From NCBI GenBank assembly GCA_964291505.2, contig OZ220199.1:806001-870000 (forward strand): 64,000 nt of DNA. The letters run 5' to 3'. Of this stretch, positions 8,618 to 17,942 are shown piece by piece. The stretch comes from Kistimonas sp964291505 (GTDB taxonomy: Bacteria; Pseudomonadota; Gammaproteobacteria; Pseudomonadales; Endozoicomonadaceae). The notes beneath the pieces are model-generated. The model did not search any database. It saw only the letters and a program-made list of their open reading frames with translations, and was not told the DNA's origin. Numbering within the stretch: the first letter of the stretch is position 1; the number at the start of each line of letters is the position of its first letter. Made by a program: the position numbers and the translations under genes.

Positions 8618-9172
8618 ATGATGAAGAATCCTCGGAACAACCCAAAACCCTTTTCACGCATGATAGCTCTGATCACCCTGCTATCAGCCTGCCTGTTTAA
8701 CCACGTTGCCAGCGCAGAAACTAACGACAGCAGTCAATTGAAAGCTGTCATACTTCTGAAAGCTCTCAAGTATGTTCAGTGGCCGGCACAAACCCTCACC
8801 AATAACACCATAAGATTATGCATGGTTGGAAAAGGAGCCATTAACCGCGAGCTAAAAGCGCTCAGCGGCAAGAAACTCTCGGGCAAGCAAGTACACGTCA
8901 TATACTACGAAGCCTTAAAGAAATCCGATTTATGTCACCTGGCGTTTATCAATAACTCAGCCGCTCACCAGTTTCATGAGCTTGTCAGGCTGCTGGCGAC
9001 AAAACCCGTTCTGACCGTCAGCGATATCCCCGCGTTTGCAAAGAACGGTGGTATGTTTGAGCTGAACGAAAGCAAAGAAAGAATCAGGCTGGTTGTCAAT
9101 CTCAAGGCAACCCGGGCCAGTGGCTTTCTCATCGGTTCACAGTTATTGAGAATGTCCCGGGTCATACGCTAA
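8618..9172 (+). CDS. YfiR-family periplasmic regulator (copy 1)
   Basis: 184 residues from the ATG at 8618, seven bases after a GAGG ribosome site that overlaps the receptor's stop. A signal peptide ends near NHVASA. The mature protein matches YfiR/DUF4154: AVILLKALKYVQWPA, RLCMVGKGAI, a second cysteine in DLCHLAFI, KPVLTVSDI, and an end in LLRMSRVIR. In Pseudomonas, YfiR binds the periplasmic part of the YfiN diguanylate cyclase and holds it off. No cyclase follows here; the next genes are cbrX and cbrA. Its partner may be the hybrid kinase encoded beside copy 2. Confidence 0.85.
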   Translation: MMKNPRNNPKPFSRMIALITLLSACLFNHVASAETNDSSQLKAVILLKALKYVQWPAQTLTNNTIRLCMVGKGAINRELKALSGKKLSGKQVHVIYYEALKKSDLCHLAFINNSAAHQFHELVRLLATKPVLTVSDIPAFAKNGGMFELNESKERIRLVVNLKATRASGFLIGSQLLRMSRVIR

Positions 9173-9237
9173 TACGGTCCACCGTAAAATCCTTTATAGC
9201 CATTCGTTGTGCCTTTTCCTTTGCTGTTCAGCCGTTT

Positions 9238-9275
9238 ACCATGAGCCCTCATTACAAGCAGTCAGGTCTCATGGT
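9238..9275 (+). promoter_or_regulatory. Inverted repeat in front of cbrX
   Basis: ACCATGAG at 9238-9245 and CTCATGGT at 9268-9275 are perfect inverted repeats 22 bases apart. The second arm ends five bases before the cbrX ATG, so pairing in the mRNA would cover the region where the ribosome binds. It may control translation of cbrX and, through the overlap, cbrA. No T run follows, so it is not a simple terminator. Confidence 0.4.
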
Positions 9276-9280
9276 AGGTT

Positions 9281-9457
9281 ATGTATCTCCACCGGCTGGT
9301 ACTCTTACTCGTAATTGGCATTTACCTCTTTTCGCCCGCGATCATGCAGTGGTGGATTGAGTCGGCGGAAGGATGGTACCGCCCCTGGATTCTCTGGTTC
9401 ATACTCATCGTTGCCGGCTTCCTGCTGCAGACCAGAAGGGGGCAGGATGAGTTTTGA
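9281..9457 (+). CDS. cbrX: CbrX-like small membrane protein, overlaps cbrA
   Basis: A 58-residue frame beginning MYLHRLVLLLVIGIYLFSPA. It has one hydrophobic helix at the start, then WWIESAEGWYRPWILWFILIVAGFLLQ and a basic/acidic end TRRGQDEF. The last 11 bases overlap the start of cbrA (9447). Pseudomonas has a small gene of this kind, cbrX, just upstream of and overlapping cbrA, with coupled translation; the place, size, two hydrophobic segments and PW-rich second helix agree. Gene identity comes mainly from position. Protein function is unknown. Confidence 0.7.
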   Translation: MYLHRLVLLLVIGIYLFSPAIMQWWIESAEGWYRPWILWFILIVAGFLLQTRRGQDEF

Positions 9458-12431
9458 CCTGAGCCAGCTGACGGGCATCAGTATTGCCTACCTGCTGTTC
9501 CTGTTTGGTTGTGCCTGGATCACAGAAAAAGGCTGGATTCCCGAGCGCTTCATTGCCCATCCGTTGACGTATGTATTGTCACTGGGTGTATACGCCGGCG
9601 CCTGGGCATTCTTTGGCACGATTGGGCTCGCACATCAATTTGGCTTTGTTTTTCTCGCCTACTACCTCGGGATATGCGGTGCTTATCTGCTGGCTCCGGT
9701 GTTACTGTCCCCGATTCTGCGCATTACCCGAACTTACCAACTGGGCTCACTGGCCGATATCTTTGCTTTCCGTTTTCGCAGTACCTGGGCGGGCACACTG
9801 ACCACCATTTTCATGTTACTGGCAGCGCTGCCACTACTGGCACTGCAGATTCAGGCAGTCGCCGACACCATTCATATCATGACCATGGAGTCCTCCCAGG
9901 AGCGTCTGGCATTCGGCTTTTGCCTGATCATCATGTTATTTGCCATGGCATTTGGCACCCGACACATAGCCACCCGCGAAAAGCACCATGGACTGGTCTT
10001 TGCAATTGCCATGGAATCCGTCATCAAGCTAGTGGCCATGCTGGTCATTGGCGGCGTCATATTATTTCAGGTATTTGATGGTCCCCAGGGTCTACAACAA
10101 TGGCTGGATATCAATGCCGAAGTACTGACATCTTTACACGCGCCTCTACAGGATGGGCCCTGGCGTACGCTGCTGTTGATGTTCTTTGCCTCAGCCATCG
10201 TAATGCCCCACATGTTCCATATGGCATTCAATGAGAACCTTAATCCTCGTAACTTAAATGCTGCCAGCTGGGGTTTACCACTCTTTCTTCTGGTTATGAG
10301 TATTTCTGCCCCACTGATTCTCTGGGGAGGCTTGCGGCTTGAAACCTCCGCCGTTCCGGAGTATTTCATTCTGGGCATTGGTCTTGCTATGGAGTCGCCT
10401 GCACTCAGCATTATTGCCTACGTGGGAGGGATGTCTGCGGCGAGTGGATTGACGATTGTCACCACGCTGGCACTATCCGCCATGATCATGAACCACCTGG
10501 TTCTGCCTGTTTATCAGCCCCCCACCAACATCAACATATATCGCTGGCTTAAATGGACCAAACGTCTGCTGATTGCCGCCATCATTCTCACCAGCTATGG
10601 CTTCTACCGATTACTGAAAGCACAGCAGGACCTGACTAACCTGGCAATTGTCGCCTTTGTCGCGACCCTGCAGTTTCTACCGGGCGTACTGGCAACACTG
10701 TACTGGCCTCAGGCAAACCGGAAAGGTTTTATCTGTGGTTTGGTGACAGGCATGACGGTGTGGTTTGTCACGATGCTGATCCCGCTGACCGGCAACCTTG
10801 ATGTCATTGATCTCTACTGGCTTCAGATTTCGCTGACCAGCAACACCTGGCATTGGGCGACACTGACATCACTGGCAGCCAATATCATCGTCTTTATCCT
10901 GGTATCCATGGCGTCCCCGATATCACGGGAAGAAGAGAATGCGGCCGAAGCCTGTTCCGTACAAAATCTCGACAGGCCCAGTCGCAGAACCGTGTCTGCC
11001 ACATCCCCAAAAGAATTTCAGGAAAGACTGTCACAACCGCTTGGCACGTATACAGCACAACGTGAAGTGGCCCAGGCATTGAATGACCTGAAGATGTCCA
11101 TCAATGAGCGTCGCCCGTATGCACTTCGTCGTTTGCGAGACCGTCTTGAAGCTAATTTATCAGGGTTAATGGGTCCCAGCGTGGCACAGGAAATACTGAA
11201 CCGCTGGCTACCCTATGAAGAACAAGCAGATGCCTATATCACGGAAGATATCAATTTCATTGAGAACCGCCTTGAAGACTACCACTACCGTTTAACGGGT
11301 CTGGCGGCAGAGCTGGATAGCTTGCGTCGTTATCACCGCAGGACATTACAAAACTTGCCCATGGCCGTCTGTTCCCTTGGCCGTGATGGTGAAATCCTGA
11401 TGTGGAACCGTGCCATGGAACATACGACCGGAATATCCGGCAACAACACGGTAGGCTCCAGACTAGATAGCATTGATGAACCCTGGCGTTCCCTGCTGAG
11501 CACGTTTGTTGATGACAGCTCGCGCCACCAGCACAAACAAAAGCTGACGATTTCGGGACAACCCCACTGGTTCAATCTCCACAAGGCAACCATCAGTGAA
11601 TCCAAAGCCGAAACCGACCAGGGTCTGGTGATTCTGCTGGAAGACCTGACGGACACCCAAATGCTGGAAGCAAAATTGATTCACAGTGAGCGACTGGCGT
11701 CTATTGGAAGGTTGGCAGCTGGAGTTGCCCATGAGATCGGCAATCCTCTGACCGGTGTCGACTGTCTCGCACAGGAGCTACGGACATTATCCGATGACCA
11801 AGATACCCGCGAAGTTGCGGAACAGATACTTGACCAGACCAAGCGTATCAGCCGGATTCTGCATTCCCTGATTAACTTTGCACATAGCGGTCAAACGTCG
11901 GAAAGTCTGACAATTGAACCGGTCAGCCTGTACCAATGCAGTAATGAAGCCACCTCCCTCTTGTCACTTCGCAAGGACAACCGGGGCATTCGCTTTGTGA
12001 ATAACTGCGATCCTGATCTGCTCGTCACCGGCGATCCGCAAAAACTCACCCAGGTCATCATTAATCTGCTGAGTAATGCTCGTGACGCATCACCGGAAAA
12101 TTCCGTCGTCACTATCAATACGATCGCCTGGGAACACTCCATCACTCTGGAGATAACCGACCATGGTTCGGGGATTCCGGAGCACCTGCGTGATCGTCTG
12201 TTCGAGCCTTTCTTTACCACCAAGGAAGCCGGAAAAGGCACCGGATTAGGACTCGCGCTCGTCTACAGCATTATTGAAGAACATTTTGGTACAATCACCA
12301 TCCAGTCACCGGTCGATGAGCAAATCCATCGAGGCACCCGGTTCAGTATCAGCCTGCCACGGCACATAGCAGAACTGAACCAGACGACACTGGAGCCATC
12401 GCCAGCTCACCGGGATATGGAAGCAGTCTAA
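9447..12431 (+). CDS. cbrA: CbrA sensor kinase with sodium/solute symporter domain
   Basis: 994 residues from the ATG at 9447, preceded by an AGGGGGCAGG ribosome site; an earlier in-frame start would read through cbrX in the wrong frame. Order: about 13 membrane helices of the SSS transporter family (to about residue 500), a linker with coiled coil, a PAS domain (NLPMAVCSLGRDGEILMWNR), then the kinase core with phospho-accepting H762 in GVAHEIGNPLTG, the N box NLLSNARDAS, and the G boxes DHGSGIPE and GKGTGLGLA. This is the CbrA architecture. In Pseudomonas it governs use of amino acids and other carbon sources through CbrB, and the SSS part can carry histidine. Confidence 0.93.
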   Translation: MSFDLSQLTGISIAYLLFLFGCAWITEKGWIPERFIAHPLTYVLSLGVYAGAWAFFGTIGLAHQFGFVFLAYYLGICGAYLLAPVLLSPILRITRTYQLGSLADIFAFRFRSTWAGTLTTIFMLLAALPLLALQIQAVADTIHIMTMESSQERLAFGFCLIIMLFAMAFGTRHIATREKHHGLVFAIAMESVIKLVAMLVIGGVILFQVFDGPQGLQQWLDINAEVLTSLHAPLQDGPWRTLLLMFFASAIVMPHMFHMAFNENLNPRNLNAASWGLPLFLLVMSISAPLILWGGLRLETSAVPEYFILGIGLAMESPALSIIAYVGGMSAASGLTIVTTLALSAMIMNHLVLPVYQPPTNINIYRWLKWTKRLLIAAIILTSYGFYRLLKAQQDLTNLAIVAFVATLQFLPGVLATLYWPQANRKGFICGLVTGMTVWFVTMLIPLTGNLDVIDLYWLQISLTSNTWHWATLTSLAANIIVFILVSMASPISREEENAAEACSVQNLDRPSRRTVSATSPKEFQERLSQPLGTYTAQREVAQALNDLKMSINERRPYALRRLRDRLEANLSGLMGPSVAQEILNRWLPYEEQADAYITEDINFIENRLEDYHYRLTGLAAELDSLRRYHRRTLQNLPMAVCSLGRDGEILMWNRAMEHTTGISGNNTVGSRLDSIDEPWRSLLSTFVDDSSRHQHKQKLTISGQPHWFNLHKATISESKAETDQGLVILLEDLTDTQMLEAKLIHSERLASIGRLAAGVAHEIGNPLTGVDCLAQELRTLSDDQDTREVAEQILDQTKRISRILHSLINFAHSGQTSESLTIEPVSLYQCSNEATSLLSLRKDNRGIRFVNNCDPDLLVTGDPQKLTQVIINLLSNARDASPENSVVTINTIAWEHSITLEITDHGSGIPEHLRDRLFEPFFTTKEAGKGTGLGLALVYSIIEEHFGTITIQSPVDEQIHRGTRFSISLPRHIAELNQTTLEPSPAHRDMEAV

Positions 12432-12450
12432 TAACAGTCGAGGTCGGAGA

Positions 12451-13821
12451 ATGCATCAGGATCACATACTGGTTGTCGAAGACGAGGCCGTCATACGCTC
12501 CTCACTGCGTCGCCTGTTAACCCGCAATGGGTATACAGTGACCGAAGCAGAATCTGTGGCAGATGCCCGTCAACATGATCTCGACAGCTTTGCCCTGATC
12601 ATTTCTGATCTACGCTTACCGGGCGAACCGGGCACCGAAATGATTCGCCTGGCCAGCAATACGCCGGTTCTTATCATGACCAGCTATGCGAGCCTGCGCT
12701 CAGCCGTAGACTCCATGAAGATGGGCGCTGTCGACTATATTGCCAAGCCCTTTGATCATGACGAGATGGTGCAGTCAGTCACTACGATCATTAGCCGGTC
12801 GCGCGAGAAGGCCAATGAAGCCACCAACCAACCCACAGCATCCCCAGCGACTACCTCAAATGTTGAGACCGGCATTATTGGTGAATCTGAGGCGATGCAG
12901 GATCTCTTCCGACGCATCAGCAAAGTATCACCAACAAATGCAACGGTTCTGATCCAGGGGGAATCCGGTACCGGTAAGGAACTCGTCGCCCGCGCACTCC
13001 ATGAAAACAGCCAGCGCCGGGATGCACCGATGATTTCCGTCAACTGTGCCGCTATTCCGGAAACCCTGATTGAATCCGAACTGTTCGGTCATGAGAAAGG
13101 TGCCTTTACGGGAGCAACAGCGGCCAGAAATGGTCTGGTAGAAGCTGCCGATAAAGGCACGCTGTTTCTGGATGAAATCGGTGAGCTGCCACTGGAAGCA
13201 CAGGCCCGTCTACTGCGAGTATTGCAGGAAGGTGAAATCCGTCGTGTAGGATCCGTGCAATCACAAAAAGTCGATGTCCGACTGATTGCAGCCACGCACC
13301 GAAATCTCAAGCAACTGGCCCGTGAAGGCTTGTTCCGGGAAGACCTTTATTACCGGCTCAATGTCGTCGAACTGCATCTCCCACCGCTACGTGACCGGGG
13401 TCAGGATGTCATCCTGATTGCAGATGCCCTGTTAGCTCGCACGTGCGAACGTATGGGTATTGAGAAAAAACTGTTCACACCGGAAACCCTGGCCACGATC
13501 AGCAGTTACCCCTGGCCTGGGAATGTCCGTGAACTGGAAAATGCCATGGAACGCGCGGTCATCCTCTGTGACGATGAAATGATTACGCCGGATCTTCTCG
13601 GTATCGATATCAACACCCGCCTACCGTCGGATCGACCTGTCGGCGGCAGCTATGATGATCCTGATGAGCTCTCCCTTGAAGACTATTTCCAGCGTTTTGT
13701 TCTTGAACACCAGGAGCAAATGACTGAAACCGAGCTGGCACAGAAACTGGGCATTAGTCGTAAATGTCTCTGGGAACGGCGACAACGCCTGGGCATTCCC
13801 CGGAAAAAATCAGCCGGCTAA
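12451..13821 (+). CDS. cbrB: CbrB, sigma-54-dependent response regulator
   Basis: 456 residues. N-terminal receiver with phosphoacceptor D53 (LIISDLRLPG) and the lysine in IAKPFD. The AAA+ domain has the Walker A GESGTGKE, the sigma-54 contact loop GAFTGA at 217-222, and FLDEIGELP. The Fis-type DNA-binding helix is at the C-terminus (ELAQKLGISRKCLWERRQR). It pairs with cbrA 19 bases upstream. In Pseudomonas, CbrB activates the small RNA genes crcZ/crcY, which relieve catabolite repression by Hfq/Crc. The crcZ position, between cbrB and pcnB, is occupied here by an unknown exported protein gene. Confidence 0.94.
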   Translation: MHQDHILVVEDEAVIRSSLRRLLTRNGYTVTEAESVADARQHDLDSFALIISDLRLPGEPGTEMIRLASNTPVLIMTSYASLRSAVDSMKMGAVDYIAKPFDHDEMVQSVTTIISRSREKANEATNQPTASPATTSNVETGIIGESEAMQDLFRRISKVSPTNATVLIQGESGTGKELVARALHENSQRRDAPMISVNCAAIPETLIESELFGHEKGAFTGATAARNGLVEAADKGTLFLDEIGELPLEAQARLLRVLQEGEIRRVGSVQSQKVDVRLIAATHRNLKQLAREGLFREDLYYRLNVVELHLPPLRDRGQDVILIADALLARTCERMGIEKKLFTPETLATISSYPWPGNVRELENAMERAVILCDDEMITPDLLGIDINTRLPSDRPVGGSYDDPDELSLEDYFQRFVLEHQEQMTETELAQKLGISRKCLWERRQRLGIPRKKSAG

Positions 13822-14024
13822 ATGCGCTTGGATAAGGGATATTGAATAGCGCTGGCAGGAATACGTTTGCTGTAGGTTTCTGCCAGTTTGCCATCCCGCT
13901 TCCGAAAATTCACGGTTGCTATAATTGCTCGTCACATGGCGCTATTATAAGTAGATAAATAACAATTCTATCGAGCAGCACACTTCCCCAAGGAGTCAGG
14001 TGGAAGTATCAGGCAGGGACTGGC

Positions 14025-14792
14025 ATGACTATTCAACAATCTGTCTCACGCAGCATACTGACTGTCTTATCCTTGGTGGCGCTCCTGCTACTACCCGGTA
14101 CAACACTAACGGCGAACCCGTACCAGCTTGCCATGCAACCCGCAACGGCTCCGGGATACACGGATTCGCAAGACTATTGTGAACGCAGGCGTTTGGAGCG
14201 GCAGAGGGATATCAACAATAACCCGGACATAGACCTTCGCATTCCCCTGCGCCAAACCGGCGATGCCAACTGTTTCACGCCAGCTGAAAACCTCTACTTT
14301 GTCAGTCTGGTCACCGCGCAGGATGAGCTGGGAAAGAATGCCCCCTGGTATGACAACATGAGTGTCAAAACCCGTAAAAAAGCCGAGCTGGCCTGTCAGG
14401 TCATGGGGTATGGCGAAGGACCGCTCAGCATGTCATACGAAGACTGCATTGATGAACGCTTCCTGGAACTCATGGAACCTTATAATGATGAATACCGGGA
14501 AGAAAGCGCCATCTATATCAACAAACGCAACCGGCGCAGTGAGGAAATCGTCAAACAGTGCGTGACGGCCTTCCACCAGAATCTGCCCCAGCTTCCCCGG
14601 CAGATCCAGTTCCCGCTGGCCTACTATGACAAGAAACTCCACTCCTACCCGGCCTGGTATTTTGAAGGGCGGCTGGATGATGAGGCGTGGATCGAAAGCA
14701 TGCAGGAAACCCGTGCCAGTGATGTGGTTACAGATGCCCTGGGGGAACAATGCCCCGGCGATATGGTTTTCTGGCTCTATCTTTCCGGCTAG
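14025..14792 (+). CDS. Unknown exported protein between cbrB and pcnB
   Basis: 255 residues, not recognised. A signal peptide (VLSLVALLLLPGTTLTANP) is followed by a soluble, strongly charged mature part rich in Tyr, Arg and Glu, with six cysteines (for example DYCERRRLERQRD and DANCFTPAEN) that could form periplasmic disulfides. No known motif is seen. It sits where Pseudomonas carries the crcZ RNA gene. The 203 bases before it contain a good -10 (TATAAT at 13920-13925) and one AATAACAA motif of the Hfq-binding type. The ATG at 14025 follows an AGGGA site. Confidence 0.7.
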   Translation: MTIQQSVSRSILTVLSLVALLLLPGTTLTANPYQLAMQPATAPGYTDSQDYCERRRLERQRDINNNPDIDLRIPLRQTGDANCFTPAENLYFVSLVTAQDELGKNAPWYDNMSVKTRKKAELACQVMGYGEGPLSMSYEDCIDERFLELMEPYNDEYREESAIYINKRNRRSEEIVKQCVTAFHQNLPQLPRQIQFPLAYYDKKLHSYPAWYFEGRLDDEAWIESMQETRASDVVTDALGEQCPGDMVFWLYLSG

Positions 14793-14928
14793 TTCTGCCC
14801 GGACTCTATGGTTACCTGCCATAACGATAGAGACTGTCTATGCTTGCGGGTGAATGATAAAATGCCGCTTTCGATTTCACGATGAATATTAGTCACCCCA
14901 TGGCAGTACACAGGAATACCCAGAAATT

Positions 14929-16326
14929 ATGACAGGCAAGCGATCCGGATTCATCCATCGCTTGTTCAGCTACGTCACCGGCAAACAAAGCGATACCCAA
15001 CCTCAGGCGCCGGTACCGACACTCAGCATCCTGCCCCGGGATCAGCATACGATCTCCCGCAGACATATCAGCGATAACGCCCTCAAGGTACTGCACCGAC
15101 TGAACAGCCATGGCTATCAGGCCTACTTGGTGGGCGGCTGTATCCGAGATCTGATGCTAGACCTGCATCCCAAGGATTTCGATATCGCGACTGATGCGAC
15201 ACCGGAGGACGTCAGGGGATTATTCCGGAATTCACGCATCATCGGGCGTCGGTTCAAGCTGATCCATGTCGTGTTTGGCCGGGAAGTTATCGAGGTGGCA
15301 ACATTCCGTGCCAGTCATCGTGCGGAAGATGATGAACACGACAGCTCCGTCTCCCACCACTCCCAGAAAGGCAGGATTCTGCGTGATAACGTCTACGGCA
15401 CCATTGAGGATGATGCCATCCGCCGTGACTTCACCATGAATTCGCTTTACTACACAACCACCGACTTCAGTATCCATGACTACTGTGGTGGTGTGCAGGA
15501 TATTCACGACAGGACCATCCGCATGATTGGTGATCCGGAAACCCGTTACCGTGAAGACCCGGTACGGATGTTGCGCGCTATTCGCTTTGCCGCCAAGCTG
15601 GATTTCCATATTGCTGACAACACCGCTGCGCCCATCCCCCAACTGGCCCACCTGCTGAAAGATATTCCGGCGGCACGCCTGTTTGATGAAGTGCTGAAGC
15701 TGTTTCTTTCAGGTCGCGCAGAAAGTACCTATTACCTGCTGCAGGATTACCATCTGTTTGAATCCCTGTTCCCGGTCACGCAGACCAGCCTGAAGGAAAC
15801 ACCGGAGTTCGAGCAGATCCTCATCAATGCCCTGCACAATACCGACCTCCGCATCCAGGAAGACAAACCGGTCACTCCTGCGTTTTTCTTCGCCGCAATG
15901 CTGTGGCCGGCATTGGTTCGCCTCCGTGATCGTTACCAGAACGAAGGCATGCCGCCAGTACCGGCCCTGCAACAGGCTGCCACTCAGGTCATTTCCCAGC
16001 AATGCCGACGCACCGCTGTGCCCAAGCGTTTCACCATTCCCATGCGGGAAATCTGGGAAATGCAGTCACGGCTTGAGCGCCGACAGCCTCGTCGGGTCGA
16101 TGAACTGGCGACGCATCCGCGTTTCCGTGCCGCCTATGATTTCCTGCTGCTGCGCGAGCAGTCGGGCGAGGCGATCGGCGATGCCGGACAGTGGTGGACC
16201 GACTATCAAGCCTCGTCTCAGGACGATGATCGGAAGGCGTTGATGAAGCAACTACACTCCATCCCGGGTAACAAGCGTAAACGTCGGAAGCGTCGCCCTC
16301 GAAAGCGTCCTGGCAACACCGCCTAA
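14929..16326 (+). CDS. pcnB: Poly(A) polymerase I
   Basis: 465 residues. Nucleotidyltransferase head with GGCIRDLMLDLHPKDFDIA (active-site aspartates in DFD), the RNA-binding RRDFTMNSLYY block and REDPVRMLRAIRFAAKLDF. The tail ends in an extremely basic stretch (KRKRRKRRPRKRPG), typical of the bacterial poly(A) polymerases that adenylate RNA 3' ends and speed its decay, as opposed to CCA-adding enzymes. Position after cbrAB and before folK matches Pseudomonas. Confidence 0.93.
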   Translation: MTGKRSGFIHRLFSYVTGKQSDTQPQAPVPTLSILPRDQHTISRRHISDNALKVLHRLNSHGYQAYLVGGCIRDLMLDLHPKDFDIATDATPEDVRGLFRNSRIIGRRFKLIHVVFGREVIEVATFRASHRAEDDEHDSSVSHHSQKGRILRDNVYGTIEDDAIRRDFTMNSLYYTTTDFSIHDYCGGVQDIHDRTIRMIGDPETRYREDPVRMLRAIRFAAKLDFHIADNTAAPIPQLAHLLKDIPAARLFDEVLKLFLSGRAESTYYLLQDYHLFESLFPVTQTSLKETPEFEQILINALHNTDLRIQEDKPVTPAFFFAAMLWPALVRLRDRYQNEGMPPVPALQQAATQVISQQCRRTAVPKRFTIPMREIWEMQSRLERRQPRRVDELATHPRFRAAYDFLLLREQSGEAIGDAGQWWTDYQASSQDDDRKALMKQLHSIPGNKRKRRKRRPRKRPGNTA

Positions 16327-16394
16327 GCACCCACACCACACCCTCATGACTGCCGGTACACTCTGCCGGCAGCAAAGTGTTACAGGTATCCCAG

Positions 16395-16898
16395 ATGTCC
16401 GTCACGGCCTATATTGCACTTGGCAGTAACCTTGATGAACCCGATCAGCAACTGCACAGTGCTATCGCCGCACTGAAGAAACTGCCGGAATCACGCCTGC
16501 TGGCCATCTCGCCTTTTTATCGCACCGACCCGGTCGGCCCCGCCGGACAACCTGACTACATCAACGCTGCCGCAGCACTTGAGACATCGCTGACACCGAT
16601 TGAGTTGCTCGATGCCTTGCAGGCCATTGAAAATGGACATGGTCGAGTACGAACCATCCGGTGGGGAGCAAGAGTACTGGACCTGGATATTCTGCTTTAT
16701 GGTGACGAAACCATAGCGTCTGAACGTCTTACTGTTCCGCATCGAGAGATGTCGTGGCGCAACTTTGTACTGATTCCCTTGGCCGATATTGCACCGGATA
16801 TCGCACTCCCGACTGGACAAAGCATTAAAAAGCTTTTACAAAACATTGATAGGAAAGGAATCGAACGACTCAGTGACAGCCTGGTAACGGAAGCATAG
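16395..16898 (+). CDS. folK: 6-hydroxymethyl-dihydropterin pyrophosphokinase
   Basis: 167 residues from the ATG at 16395; a GTG at 16377 is in frame but would add six residues before the conserved TAYIALGSNL opening. HPPK signatures are GSNLDEPDQQL, SPFYRTDPVGP, and the catalytic block RWGARVLDLDILLYGD, followed by PHREMSWRNFVLIPL. The enzyme transfers pyrophosphate from ATP to the pterin before dihydropteroate synthesis in folate making. It stands 68 bases after pcnB, the usual pairing. Confidence 0.94.
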   Translation: MSVTAYIALGSNLDEPDQQLHSAIAALKKLPESRLLAISPFYRTDPVGPAGQPDYINAAAALETSLTPIELLDALQAIENGHGRVRTIRWGARVLDLDILLYGDETIASERLTVPHREMSWRNFVLIPLADIAPDIALPTGQSIKKLLQNIDRKGIERLSDSLVTEA

Positions 16899-17036
16899 AT
16901 CAGCTGCGCCATCGTTCATGACACTGGATTACGAAAACTGTTTGCCTTGAAAACAACAGTTTTAGGCACGCGCAGTAATGCACGACAAAGGCTACTTAGC
17001 GGAAGGTGTGCATTGTTGTGAATGAAAGGAGCTGTC

Positions 17037-17738
17037 ATGGAAGCCGCCACTTTACCGCATATTGCAGACGCATCGCCGACACCTGAAAAGGAAGACTTCC
17101 CACGTTTCATCGCCGTGGAAGGTCCCATTGGTGTCGGAAAAACGACGCTGGCAAGGCGTCTGGCGGCAACCTTCAATTACGATATTCTGCTGGAAGAAAG
17201 TCCACAGGATAACCCTTTCCTCAGCCGCTTCTATCGCCATCCAAGACAGATGGCGTTGGCGACTCAGCTCCACTTTCTGTTTCACCGTGCCAGCCAGTTA
17301 CAGTCAATCCGCCAGAATGACCTGTTCCGTTCTGTCCGGGTGTCCGACTTCTGTATGGAGAAAGATCTGCTGTTTGCGGAAATGTACCTTTCTGCGGATG
17401 AACTGGAACTGTATAACCGGGCCTATGAAATGCAGACAAAAGACCTGCCCACGCCGGATCTGGTCATTTACCTGCAGGCGCCGGTTGATATCCTGAAAGA
17501 ACGCATACGAGAACAGGGGGATGAAGCAGAAAAACTGATTGGTCACGGTTACCTGAAGCGGCTCAATGAGGCTTATGCTGAGCTGTTCCATTACTACGAC
17601 CAGTCGCCCTTGCTCATTGTGAATGCATCAGAAATCGATCTGGTTCACAACGAACAGGATTACCGTCAGCTGGTTGAAGAAATCATGTCATGCAGAAAAG
17701 GCCGACATTACTTCAATCCCAAGCCCTCTGAACTGTAA
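17037..17738 (+). CDS. Deoxynucleoside kinase family protein
   Basis: 233 residues from the ATG at 17037, which has AAGGAG six bases upstream; the in-frame ATG at 17022 lacks a site. A P loop GPIGVGKTT is followed by the dNK substrate-binding glutamate region (ILLEESPQDNPFL), RVSDFCMEKDLLFAE (a DRS-like motif replaced by SDF), and a lid segment KERIREQGDEAE. It belongs to the deoxyadenosine/deoxyguanosine kinase group that salvages deoxynucleosides. It lies between folK and panB, where gammaproteobacteria of this type often place it. Exact nucleoside preference is unknown. Confidence 0.85.
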   Translation: MEAATLPHIADASPTPEKEDFPRFIAVEGPIGVGKTTLARRLAATFNYDILLEESPQDNPFLSRFYRHPRQMALATQLHFLFHRASQLQSIRQNDLFRSVRVSDFCMEKDLLFAEMYLSADELELYNRAYEMQTKDLPTPDLVIYLQAPVDILKERIREQGDEAEKLIGHGYLKRLNEAYAELFHYYDQSPLLIVNASEIDLVHNEQDYRQLVEEIMSCRKGRHYFNPKPSEL

Positions 17739-17761
17739 CACGAATATCGCCATTGTTATTT

Positions 17762-17792
17762 CCTGACTGATTGATGTCACCGGTCAGTCAGG
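17762..17792. terminator. Hairpin after the deoxynucleoside kinase gene
   Basis: CCTGACTG at 17762-17769 and CAGTCAGG at 17785-17792 are perfect inverted repeats. They lie 24 bases after the kinase stop and about 150 bases before panB. There is no T run, so a Rho-independent terminator is only possible. The rest of this 204-base gap shows no gene. Confidence 0.35.
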
Positions 17793-17942
17793 TACTGCCA
17801 TAGAGGCACAACAAGACGAATCCCCACTGGAAATACGCGCCGGTTTACACCAATATAGCCCCACTATTACCGTTTCCCGTCATATAAAAGGTTATTAACG
17901 GCCTGCCTGACACACCGTCAAGCGACCAAGGCAACATTACCA

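Noticed and set aside
13822..14024. Possible crcZ RNA gene with sigma-54 promoter between cbrB and pcnB
   Set aside because: A TGGCAGG...TTTGC string near 13852 has the two boxes about three bases too far apart for sigma-54, only one AANAANAA-type motif is present, and no terminator follows before the next gene.
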